This document shows, piece by piece, positions 48,123 to 60,193 of a stretch of 64,000 nucleotides of DNA (positions are counted from its first letter, which is position 1; each line of letters starts with the position of its first letter). This DNA is from Monarcha castaneiventris obscurior (taxonomy: Eukaryota > Chordata > Aves > Passeriformes > Monarchidae). The position numbers were made by a program, and so were the translations under genes. The DNA lies in NCBI GenBank assembly GCA_026261815.1, contig JAMPIT010000258.1, positions 12,639,501-12,703,500 of the forward strand. Direction: 5' to 3'. Below the pieces are notes generated by a model that had not been told where the DNA came from, did not search any database, and worked only from the letters and a program-made list of their open reading frames with translations.

Positions 48123-51100
48123 AAAGGAATTATCTCCATGTATTTTTTTCCTATTAATGAGAAAGTTCAATATTTCTATGGAATTTCTGTGTTCAAATAT
48201 ATGTTTTGTGAACTTACACTGCCTTTATCAAAGCTACGGAGCCAGTAAAAGTCAACTAGTCTCTGTTTTTCAGATGTCTGCCTGTGTTAACAGCCTGTTT
48301 ATGGTATTTGAGTACTACAGAGCTCTCAAAACCTATTTGGTAGGAAAAGCAAGGGAAGAATAAAGGATTTTCCTAATCATTAAAATATCCATGTTCAGAA
48401 AGTTTCTGTGGATATTTCAAATCCATCTGTCTTTACAAAATATTTGTTTTGCAAAGCACTGGGAAGCAATTCAGATCAAATTGTTGTCATTTTAAATCAT
48501 AGCAAGTATGCAGTTATAGAAAATGGCTACAGCAGCTTTGATGTTCACTGTGTTTCACTTAGAGTGTAATGTTGCATTACATCACCTTTCCTTTTGAACA
48601 GTAAATGCAGTAAGAAAGTGCAGAAACAAATACAGATACAAAGCAGTCATATTAGGCAGAAGTTAAAACCAATAGGTATTAAAATCATTATAAAAATCTG
48701 GGAAAGTATGATAAAATCATAAATCTATAATGAAATAATTAAAATTGAAATTTCTTTGCTCATCTTTATATTTTTAATAGAAGCCCTAAGATATTAGTAG
48801 AACCATCTAGTAAAGTAGGTAAATTACTTGGGTCAATTGAAGACCAAAGGAGAATGCTTGTCCTAGGCCCTCACCAATCCCATTAAAAAAAACCAAAAAC
48901 AGATAAACAAACATATAATGCCAAAGCACTGAGAGCTGGCTTGTTTCTCCTTTGTGCCTTTATTTTAATTTCATTAATTTCCTGGTTCTCATGTGAGCAG
49001 TGTCCTGTGTGGCTGTCCTTGTATTCTGATATTTCCATTTGGAAATGTGAGAGTTTCTGATTGTCCAGATAAGCTTAGGTATGTTCCCAAGTAATTCTAC
49101 AGTCATTAAAGCCCAACAAAAGTCACTGTATTTGGAGATTTGTGGTACTGAGAATGATTTAAAAATAAAGGCATTGTGTGACTGTGGCTAATAAAGGTAT
49201 TTTAACCTGCCAGATTTTGGTTTTCTTTGAGTGTTTTTAATGGTGTAAGTCAGTTCATGCAGTATTTGACTCCAGTTTTACTCCCTTTCTGGGTAAGAAG
49301 CTGCAGTGCGAAGGTACAGGGTTATCATACTATTCCCAAGGAAAGAATAAATGGTTGCCTGAATAATCTAAAGGGCTCTTATTCCTGACCTTGTTGAACT
49401 TCTTAGTGACTTGTTTTATATCAAAATATTTCACCAATTTCACTCTTTTATGTCGTCAACAAAAATGTTAAAACCAAAAAGCAACTATTTCCTATGATTG
49501 ATTGAAGAAGAGAATCTAATTAAAACTGACATAAATATTCATTAATTAACGTACCTTTTCTTGCTTATATCTTGCTAATACTTGCAATTTTTGTAAATAA
49601 AGGCTTTAGAGTTCTTTGTTATACTCTTTTCCTAATGCAATTAAAATACTTGATAAGGAGATCATCAAAGTCAGGGCAAAAAATAAAAAGCTTCTTAAAA
49701 TTGGCTTTTGAACTGAAAAAATTTTCTAGCATATTTTGTATCTAGTCTAAAGTTTTCCTCTTTATAACCATCCACAAAGCCCATGGAGCACATAAAATTC
49801 TGTAGCTAACTGCATACTGCTCTGAACCTGTATTAGCAGAGCTCACAGAGAAATGAGCCTTTAGAACAGCCAGTGACTGGCACTTACAAAATCGTTCTCA
49901 TGACCCCCAGTGTGAGGAGGGAGAGATCTGACCTTTCTTTCACGTCAACAATAGTGTTGTTACCCAACCAATGTGCAAATGGATAAAAAAATTCTCATTC
50001 ATTTGAAGCACATTTTCTTTGCATCATTTCAGGAAATGCTTGAACTTTTCACCCTTGTTTGAAGTGGGATCTACTCTGTCTCTGCCACTGCTTCCAGAAT
50101 CTGTTCATTTTTCTGCACTCTGTTATCATAAGCACCATCTTTCTGATTACACACTAGATTTTTTTCCAATCTCATTATAAATCTACCTTGCATAAACTGG
50201 GGAAGGGAGACCCATTGCAGCATAAAGCGACCAAAAATACTTTATTTGTCTTTAATATAAGAACACCCCCAGAAGAAAGGATAAGAGAAAAAATCTTGTG
50301 CCAGTCAAATCATCAGTGGGTTGATGTCAGGGAGATCTAGACAAACCTCCAAATATCTGAAAATAAACATCCATAGAGATGTATTGAGAAGGGCTGGCTT
50401 AAAACCAGGGGTTTCTGAACAGAAAAATAAAGATTAACCTGATGTTTTCATAATCATACTTCATTATGATGATGTTTTCTTTGGGTAAAGAATGGAAGTT
50501 ATAATTAAAATACCATAGAAACTCAGAATATTCAGTAAACCATGGGACAATTTTGTTCCAGATTTCGCTCTGCCTGATTTAGAACAAGGACCAAAGTCTG
50601 ACAGGAAAAATCACTTTTATTCTTGCCTACAGGATTTATTTTATTCGCAACAAATATTTATACTCTCAGACAAAGGCCACAGCCTACTAGAAAATCAGGT
50701 GGGTTGCCAGCTCTGAACCTTGTATTCACCTACCTGTCTCATCCTTTAATTATGCATAATTTTCTTAAGCATTCTCTCTGAATTTTTTCTGGTAATTTCA
50801 ATGTACTTTTTGAATATTTACATTGGTTTTGTATCGCTGTAAAATCCTTAAAATTTTGAGTTAATCAAAATTTCTGTTCTTTAGCCAGCTTGTCATGTGC
50901 ATAACTTCTGGCTCCATGCTTGCTTCTGCCCATGAATGCTATCTGCACTGGCAGACATGCTAAAAAGCTTATGAAGAAAACCCAAATTATTAAAAGAGAA
51001 ATTATTGCTTGAAGGGCAGGATATGATATATTGTGGACAGGCTACTGCCTGTTAACCTTGGAATTTCTCCCTTTCCTGTTTTCAATCCCCTCAGGAAAAT

Positions 51101-52373
51101 AATTTCCTACCTCTGTTACTTGCTTTTCCTTCTAACCTATGTGTTGACTGTGTGCCTCTCAGGATAAGGAGTGTCTCTTATTATTTATATGAATACTGAC
51201 TAGCATAAGTAGGCCCACTCCTGGATAATACCAATAATAATCACTGCAAACCACTAGAAACTAGCATATCAGTAGTCCCAATTATTATGGCTGCTTTCAC
51301 CTAGTTCTCATTATAATATTTTAAAATACATTCATTCAGAAAATTCTACTACTGTATTATGTAATTCATTGTATTTTTCAAGAATATTACTTCTGAAATA
51401 GCAGAAAGGTATACATGCAATAAAAATAGCATGTATTTACTATATAATACTGTTACAATTTTTTATTGTATTTGTCTTTATGCACTTTGAAATATTTGAT
51501 GCATCTGTATAGGTAAATATTTTTATACGTACATCCTTACCAAGTCAGATAACCTGATGTCTGAATTTAGTGATAACATCCATCATCATGAGTTATAATA
51601 AATAAGAGCCTAGCACAAAGCAAGAAACGTGTTGTCGTCTCCTTGCAGAAACAGGAGAACATGCAGTACAGTTAAATTTTAAAGAAAAAGAAGGGATTTT
51701 TATTTCAAGAACAGGAAACTGTGTGGTGAAATAAACCAGATTTGACTCATGGTTTTATTCCCTATCCTATGTACTACTATGTAGCAAGCCCACTGGCATG
51801 AAATAGTCTGATATAATCTGTAGAACTAAACGTTATCCTCACTCTTTTCACCTTTATTTTCTCTGCAAAAATAAAAAAACCCCCAAACTTTATAAACAAG
51901 GTACCTACCATTTGCAATGATTGCTTTGCACTAGGAAATTTCTGGGCAACACTATAAACTCAGATAATACAGAGGTTTTGCAAGGCAACACCAAAACTCA
52001 AGTGACAATATTAAAAACAGTCATGTACATGCTTTAGAAATATCCCACTTTGATAATTCAGTAAAATATTAGTAATCCTAAATGTCTCAAGCTGAAAATG
52101 CCAATGAAGTTCAGAAACTGGTAATCTATATATGACAGTTTTGTTGAGTAATTTTTCTCAGTAGGCCAATCTATCTGGAATCCAAAATTGACTTCAGATT
52201 TCACTTGACTTATTTCACCTGACTGGAAAGTCTAAGTGTCCCTGGGAAAGCTCACCATTAAATATCTTAAGATAGTCAGTTGTTTTTGAGAAAAATACTC
52301 TTAAAGTAAGGTTTCTGGCTCTTTGTTACAATACTAGACGTTATATTGCTTGAATTACATTTTTACATATGTA

Positions 52374-52401
52374 TATATGTACAAATATATATATATATTT
52401 A
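52374..52401. repeat. TA-rich simple repeat
   Basis: Interrupted TA dinucleotides (tatatatgtacaaatatata and continuing). Simple repeat. Confidence 0.75.
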
Positions 52402-53913
52402 AAACTCCTGTTGGCTTTAATGAAAAATGACCATAAAGTCTTACAATGTGACTTAAAACAGTTGGTTTAAAATGCTGTCTAAGTTCAGCTGCTATGTGAT
52501 AAATGGCTGATGAGAAATTGAGCAGTTTGATGTTCAGCATTTTGTGGAAGACTATGGTTAGGTTGAAAATTTTTTTAGGTTCCCTTGAGCTCAGCCTGGA
52601 ATCAGCGGAAGTTAAAGTGAGTCTTAAATGTCTGCAACTAATAGTTTTCCTGTATCTTCATTTGGAAACAAGCCTTCCAGACCCAGTCCTGTCCCTGGTG
52701 AATGTCAGTGTTAATTGCCAGAGGCAGAAAGGAGGCTCTTGGCATTAAAAAACACATGGTGCAAAGGTTCTACAAAATCTAAGTGCTGAATGAAATACCA
52801 GCTAAGAAATTGCAAGACACAAGATAATTGATATTTTGGTATATAAAATGATGTACTAAAAGAAGGAAATCCAGACTTCTAGGAAAAAGTCTTCTTAGAA
52901 AAATGCTATCCATCAGGGCATACTTATTTTTGTTCTATCTTTCTGGCGCAATTCATTGTGCATTTCTAAAGACTGACCAATTTAAACAGTGACAGCTAAC
53001 CTCAGTGATATTTTAGTGCAGTGTCTTTAAGAACTAAAAGAGGGGAGACCAGGTATGCAGGAACTTTGTTCAGCAGCTCCCCTCTGTCAGCTGCTCTCAG
53101 CTACATCCTGAGGCCTGCTGGTTTTGTTTTTTTCCTCACCTCATAGATGTCTCTTCCCCTGTGTATTAGTGATGTGTCTATCTGCAAGGGTTTGACTTTA
53201 TTCTAGTTCATGGTCAGGTACCTATTTTCTCAGTATACAAATGATTTTCTGGATTTAGGCTTGCTTTTGTTTGGGTTTTTTTTAACTACATTGTTTAATG
53301 AAGTTCACATGTCAAACCAGTTGTGCTAAAACCAGAAATAACTTGGGATTTCTAAATAACAGCACTCTGTTCTGATTTCTGTGAATCCAGTGATACATGC
53401 AGATAATAAATAACAAAGATTCATTTTCATATTTGTTCCTTCAGCCCTGCTCCGAGTCTTCATTGCAGAACTACAGATTAATGCAAGTGTGTTTTCTTCT
53501 TTTTCTCTTGGGAATAATAATTATACACTGTCACTTTCCCTTCTTGCATGCTATCCAAGGTCCAGCAGTTTTACTTTGATGCTGCATCTTATATTGGTCT
53601 TAGTCTGTAAAAGCCTAGGGGCCCTATTGCTAGTTTAGATTTCAATTAATATTCTCAAACAGAGCTAAAAATAGCAGCTGTCATGTTATATTCTTTCCCA
53701 CCAGGAAACAAATGTCCTCCACTGCCCGTAAACCATAGTTAGTAGGAAAATAATCACACACTATTTCTCACTGAAAGAAAAGGCAGAGTGCTTTGCTCTT
53801 TCCTCCATTCCCTAATTGGCATTGGTGTTTATTTGCCGGGGTTTTACATTAGATTGTGTGACTGATATGATAATAACATAATTCTGCAGATCTGAAAGTT
53901 TATAGTTCTATCC

Positions 53914-54055
53914 AGGATCTCAAAGCACTTAACCCAAAGTAGTTATGAGTTGCTGCCTCTGTGAAATTCTAACAAAAATTAAGCTCCCAGGACAGATTTC
54001 TCTTTAGGTATAATTATCTTTAATTTCCATAAGAGAAAAATGAACTTAAGATCAT
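53914..54055 (-). mobile_element. Possible MIR-type amniote SINE remnant
   Basis: On the plus strand, ggatctcaaagcactta is followed about 80 bp later by aggtataattatctttaatt, ccataag and agaaaaatgaacttaag. Old amniote MIR-type elements carry GATCTCAAAGCACTTTACAA, then GGTA.TATTATC.CCATTTTACAGATGAGAAAACTGA, in this order. The spacing is longer than expected and conservation is low, so this is a tentative call. Confidence 0.35.
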
Positions 54056-55663
54056 GACAGTAGGGTTCTTATGGTCCATTCAGGCTCAGTGACAAATCTT
54101 TTATGTGTAGTTATAACAAGTGCATTTTAACATTTTGTCACAGCAACGATCTTGTCTCGTAGCAGAAAATAGGGTTAGCAGTCTTTGCCTTTATTTTGCA
54201 AGGAGAATGAAAAGATGCAGTTGAAAAAGGACAGGGTTGTTTTCTGAAAAACTACTGTACTTTGTTCATTGAATATCTACAAGTCACAGTATCTGGTGAT
54301 TTATTTATGCCAAGAGTTTATTTCCTTCTGAAGTGGTAGAAGTTAACCCCGACAACCCTGACACCTTACAGGAAGTGCAACAAAATGTCCGTTTGTTTTT
54401 TGGTTCAAAGTCAAAATGGAAACAGCATATTTACCTGAAACATTTTACTTGGCAATAAAGAAAGGAATATTTGATAGCTTTTGGGGGATTTTGATGATTC
54501 ATTTATATCCATCCTCTAGCAACCTCTGTGAGAACTTAATGGATTATTTGAATGTCTCGAGGATTATTTTATGTGGTACTTTTTCATTTCCATATATTTA
54601 TTCTGAGGGAAAAAAGACCCCTAAACCACAATACTGTCTTTGTGATCTTTCTTTAGAGAGTTGAGAATGTAAAATGATGATACTCTAATTTTATTAGCAC
54701 TCCCTGAAAGGCGGTCAAAGGTTTATTGCAATGCTGTGTCTGAGTTGGCTTGGAAACATTTGAATTCAAACTCATTACTCAAAAGTGGTTTAAACGGCTG
54801 CAACGTCATGAATTTGAAAGGAATCCTGGCTTTGATGAACAATTCTGTGCATTTTTTATGTCTACAGACAGGAACGATATCTTAAACTGTGTACCTACAA
54901 TCAGTGGAAAGGTGGCTGGACTGAGAGCCTTGAAAAGTGAAATGCTGTGTTTGTCCATCAAACAGGGGCAGCAATGGCAGCCTGTGTGGGACCAGAGCAA
55001 AGGGACAGTCACACTGCCTCTGCTCAGAAGCTGAGGAAACCTGGCAGGGCAGAAAGCAGTAGAGGGAATGGGAATAGAAATTTGAAGGCTGCTCTTAAGT
55101 TTTTCCTTGACTTACTCTGCACATTTTTATCTTAAAAATCACACTCAAAAGTACATATCTCAAACCATAAAATCTTTTGCTTTATATACTCACATACTTG
55201 CTTGGCAGTAGTTTAATTCATTACCACTGTACAGCTCTCCATTAAATAATACAGTACCTGCAGACATTAGGGATGACTTTTCAACTGCAGCTATTTAGTC
55301 AGTAAATCTGATACATCAAAGTCCACGAAATTCAGCTGAAAGGCTCCCATTGACTTCACCAAGATTTGCATTGTGCCCTTGAGCAGTTACATGTGCCTAC
55401 ACACACACTCACGTGTTGATTAAGGTATTGTTTATGGGCTGTGAGGGTTACTTCTGTATAAATTAAAGACATTTTATGCCCTCTAACTCTACTCCTGGAC
55501 AGGTGAAATGATCAAGGTTTACTGGCATTTTTGAAGTTCAGAAAAATACTGCAGCCTCTTCAAATGTCTTTCTTCAGGGAACAGCCAAGCATTCAATCAG
55601 GCCAGGAAATTCAAGGGTTTAGAACAGCCTAATGCCTATATCTGGCAGTAATCAAAGAAGAGT

Positions 55664-55750
55664 ATTGAAAAAGGAGGGGGGGAAAAATAGGGGTTGCAGG
55701 GAGAGAGGGGGAGCAAGGCAGGAGCAGAGGAAGGAGGAGGGGGGAAATAG
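55664..55750 (+). repeat. G-rich polypurine tract
   Basis: Almost uninterrupted purines over about 85 bp, with four G runs: 7 at 55676, 4 at 55690, 5 at 55707 and 6 at 55739. The loops between runs are 7, 13 and 27 nt, longer than in classical G-quadruplex motifs, so folding is possible but not certain. The same strand could support triplex DNA. The ORF crossing it (55632-55814) is Gly/Arg/Glu-rich because of the tract. Confidence 0.8.
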
Positions 55751-58700
55751 ATGTGCCTACTGTGGCTTAAAGCACAATAATTTAATTGTCACTATGCAAT
55801 CAATAAAAATGTAACAGTGTGAAGGGAGCACGACAAACAGATTTGCTTTGTCTTAAATGGTATGTACTAAATGAATGTTCCCCAAACTGAACAAGATTGA
55901 CTAGTAAATTAGAAGAAAAATTGGTGTTATTTTACATTTTCTGCTTACCTACAGAAAAAGACACTCATTTGCAAGAAGAAAACTGGAAAATTGCCTCTTT
56001 TTCTCTGGCAGCCATTCTTTCAGGTCATCCCAAAGAGAAGCAATGGGCCAATTCTAAAGCAATAGTACGATTCAGTAAGCATCCTGGCTTAGGGAATCAA
56101 ATCAGTGCAGTCACCACATTGACACGAGTGGATTTCATAGAATCAGGCCTTAGAATTTAATGTTCACTTATAATTGCAGAGAAAAATGAGAAATATAAAG
56201 CAGTATAAACCATAACACTGCACAGATGGAGTTTTACATCCTTACATAAATATGCTAAAGTTAGCAGGGAACCATGAGACAAATGAGTTCCATCCTTGCA
56301 GACACTGAAAGCTCAGCCAAACTTTGTAATTGGTTCTGATGATGCAGGCAACCTGTAATATGTTGGTTGCTACACGAATTTTAAATGAAAATGATCAAAT
56401 GGTGCATAAAGGGCCATGAAACAACAGTACTTTCTCATTCCTACTCCAGCCTCTTATGGGCTTGTGTATTTACAATAGTGTTTTTACAGTTGAGGCCAAA
56501 TCTTCTGAACATGGTAAATACAGAAATCAAATGAAAGAAAACCTAAACTCAAAACGTTTTGGGATATTAGCTGTGCATTCTTTTTGCTGTTAGAAATTCA
56601 TTGTTTTAAAAATAAAGCCAAAAAGTTACACAGACTATGCTACCTTTTGCCTTTTAAAAGCTGAATAAACAAGACCTTATTTGTGTTCCATTTGGCTTCC
56701 CTGAGAATTTATTAGGAAGCAGATATAATCTAGACAGAAGAGACTTAATCCTGGAGAAGCTTATTTATTAACACAGAATAAGTAAACATCTTAACCTGTT
56801 TGTGTTTATCTTCACTTACATTTGATTTAGATTCAAATTCAGAAAGAAATTCTTTCAATCTGGGGATATCTTTTCTGTCATCATCGTGCTTAACTTTTTT
56901 TCTGCTGGACTTGTTAAGTCAGCAGCCTCAAAGAAACTACTTTTTTCTAGAATTCATTCTATATCATGAATTTTAGCAAACATCCTTCAAACATTATGTC
57001 CCAGAACACTAGCACTGCATCTGAGCTCTATTAATTCGAACAAGAAAGCAAGGGCCATGTGTGGAAGGACCAAAAGTTCAAGCCACACTTTGAAAATGAA
57101 GCAAAGCAATCAGCCACAAAAATAATGTGATACATTGACTTATACAACTGTTTTTAAAACAATTGACAGAAGATGAAAGAATTTTGTTTCCTTAGAAAAT
57201 ATTGGGATGTCTTGTCTCTCACATGGAAACCTAAAATTAGTTTTCTCTGGAAATGCCTATCATAAATGAGATTAACTGAATATTTCTTTTCAAGATGCAG
57301 TCACTAATTGTGTTGTTCGCAGAAAAAATGCATGGTATATGCATTGTGCTGGGAGGCAAGACATTCAAGTATGACTTGAAAACTTCAGGGAAAGATACAA
57401 GATGACTGAAGGATTTTTCAACCTGTTTTGGCACCACTACTCATAATTTAGCTTAGTATTTTGAAAAAGCTTACATATGAACACCTTTTTTTTTTAATAA
57501 ACTTTGCATGGAGTGAATTGTTTTTTGTATTCTTACAGTTCAAAGTCCTGCTTATAAAATAAAACTAGTATTTATTACCAAAGTCAATGGGAATTCAAAA
57601 GTACAAAATACTGGATTGGGGAATAGTTGGATCATAATATGTTCACAGCCAGGTTTCCCATTCTTGAGGTGAATTCCTTGCATGAGGGAGAATCTGTGCT
57701 GGCTACATTTTGTGAATTCTGTTTTCCCTGCAGGAACAGTAAAATGTGCTCTGACAAAAACCATAGCCACTTGTTAAGAAATTCTGAAAGTGTCAGCAGT
57801 TGTAGGTAGTTGGAAGACATCTCAGTGTAAGTTTGTTTATAGGACATAGTTCACAAATTTCAAGGCTTCACATATAGATTTCACATTGCATCTGTAAATA
57901 AAAAAAGTCCAGGATATATATTTGAGGAAAATATATATCTAGATTAGAGTGGTAAAAAATTCTTTTCCACATTTTCATAAACAGTTTGAATAACTCTCCA
58001 CAGGTAGAGAATCTTAAAATCTCCCTGAAGATGCTAAGTTATTTACTTGCATGTCAAGATTATGCAATGAATCTGAAATGAAGTAAATAAGGTCTCTACA
58101 ACACAATGAAAACACATGTATTTTCAAGTGCACATGTAAGTCAACTTCTTTTGTGACAGATGCAGCGCATGTACATCTAAAAGAAGGCCAATATTTTTTC
58201 AAAAGTACATTGATTTCTAACTAGTGGCATGCTGATTATACTTATACACTTTACATCTATATATATTTAAAGGCAGAGAATAAGGATAATAGCTGTACTA
58301 TTTTGATGGAAAAAAATATGTATCTTCGTTTGTTTGTATGGTACTATTCTGAATTTATGGTATTAAAAGAGGCTGTAGTCAGGAATGAAACACCAGCTGG
58401 GATAGTGTGTCTCCAGAGATGTTAACCAAGGTGCTTAGGACTGTGAACTAGTCTTTTGAAATTCCCAAGCTGTCTGTCACTAGCCCAAATAACAGGCCTT
58501 TTTTTCCAAGGTCAGAACAAAGATCAAAAATATACAGTGATGTTAGAAGGCATGATTTGCAGGGAAGAAGGCACTCAAAAGACAAAAGGTGCCAAAAGAC
58601 ACACACAGGGTAAGTATGTTTATTCTCTCCTTCAGGAGTAATCCTCAGGATTTGAGTAACCTTCAATTGAACTGAAAGCATGCAAGTATGAATTAAAATA

Positions 58701-60127
58701 TTGTTTTCTTTTGCCTGTGAGACCTAATTCATCTCAAATGCAGAAGAATGAATGAAGTTTCTGAGACCTGTTAGAAAAGCATATCCAAGCATGCTCCTGT
58801 GTTCCTCCAGAAACATTCAGGCTGCTCCTGTGATGATCCTCCTGGACACTGCAGCATAGGTCAGGGTCAGGTAAGGACCCTAAAAGGGCTTCTCTAGATA
58901 TACTCAAAATACTTTCATATTACATATATAACCTGAATTCTATAACCTAATAAAACTATAAAGAGAAGGTAATTGACTTTGAGTATATGAACGATTATGT
59001 CTTGAGGAATGTAAGAAATCATCTTGCATGAATGAGGTATCTGTTGTGGCTGGTGGAGGTACACATATTGGTTAAATAGATAGTAATCTTTGGAACGCTG
59101 CAAGCAATTCCTGACCAGAAAAACCATGCTAAGTTCTTTTGCCATGGAGGCTAAAGCACATTGTGGGTGTCTCATGAGCAGCCACTCAAGAACAATTAAT
59201 CAGAAGTTCAGAAGAAGCAGAGCGCAGTAACAGTAGCAGCCCAGGCCTTCAAGCTACTCTGTTTATTTGGCTTCCCGTTTCCCTGATCCACCCAAGAGAA
59301 AGAAGATGCTTCCTTTATGTCCTCATGAATTTGGCTATACATCCCTCTGCCCCTCAGGTAGCGACATATCTCTACTTTTCTGCATGTCCTGAAATGTGAG
59401 GATGAGCTTTCTGCAGATCTTTGATAGTGCCCAATAATTTATACTGTCTAGCATTACTGGAATAAAATTGGAATGTGTCACATGTTCCCCTGGGAAAGAC
59501 CCTAACTCACTGCTGCACTCTGTGAGCTACTGCTCCTCCGGGCCAGCCACATTCCCCTGGTGCAGCCGCTCCTGCCAGTGGCTGTCCAAGGCCTTGGGAG
59601 TGAGAGGAAAGGGGTAATATAAATCATTGACAGCTGCTGGGCTTTCTTGCTGCTAAGATCTCTGTCAGACAGCACTATGACGGATGGGGGAATCTATCCA
59701 GCAGGAGTTTTCATCCTCCAGGACGCAGACAGGAGTCCTCTAGGCCAGACTCATGGCTGAAGTCTCTGACAGCAGCAGAGGAGCTGGGTGATAAAGCTGC
59801 TCCCATTAGCTTGTGAAGTAGCTCTGGTTTGCATCACTTCAGCCTTCCACGAAAGGAAAATCCCAGTGGGCAGATGAGGGAGAGCATGCAGCTGCAGCTT
59901 ATGCTTTCCATTTTGGCAATTCCCGGTCTCTGTACGAGCCTCTATACAGCTTTGACTGCCAGGACAAATTAGGAGAGGCAAGAGGTGACCTCAGAGGAGG
60001 TGTTGGATCTGTCTGACTCTACCCATCCAGCTTTCACAAAGCGTGTAGGCAAGCAGTGTTCCCAAGTATCTGGAACCAAACTGAACAAAACTGTGGAAAA
60101 TGTATTATGGGGAACAATTATCTGCTA
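55751..60127. other. AT-rich non-coding sequence with a GC-richer end
   Basis: About 4.4 kb with no supportable gene. The last part, roughly 59500-60000, is noticeably richer in G and C but has no recognisable family. ORFs reach 87 codons; the minus-strand ORF at 59751-59981 lies in the GC-richer part and has no domain. Confidence 0.5.
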
Positions 60128-60193
60128 CTAGAGGATTGGATTAGATGACCTAATGGGAATTTTCCATTTGTGATTTCTTTGATTCTTTGATTT
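60128..60193 (+). mobile_element. Degraded CR1 LINE 3' end
   Basis: The sequence ggattggattagatgacct matches the CR1 3' UTR string GG(G/A)TTGGACTAGATGA.CT. After a decayed middle it ends in tttctttgattctttgatt, similar to the family's terminal ATTCTATGATTCTATG repeat. Only the last 65 bp or so can be followed. The 5' limit is unclear, and the divergence suggests an older subfamily than the copy at 32.6 kb. Confidence 0.6.

Larger units (their letters stand above)
48121..55660. other. AT-rich non-coding sequence
   Basis: About 7.5 kb with no supportable gene. It contains a TA-rich tract near 52374, a weak MIR-like remnant near 54 kb, and a 13-nt palindrome (gccagtgactggc) at 49869-49881. ORFs reach 94 codons (54750-55034, plus) without recognisable domains. 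Confidence 0.5.

Noticed and set aside
54750..55034. 94-codon plus-strand ORF as a gene or exon
   Set aside because: No recognisable family, no convincing splice context, and an overlapping minus-strand ORF at 54806-55012.
55321..55380. Segment resembling old amniote repeats with a 'cccattgacttca' core
   Set aside because: Only about a dozen bases match well. Similar short matches near 37425 and 57580 are too weak to call a family.
55897..56160. Possible exon after a pyrimidine-rich stretch ending in AG near 55955
   Set aside because: The translated sequence matches no family I know and the frame can be explained by chance. A pyrimidine tract plus AG is common in this AT-rich DNA.
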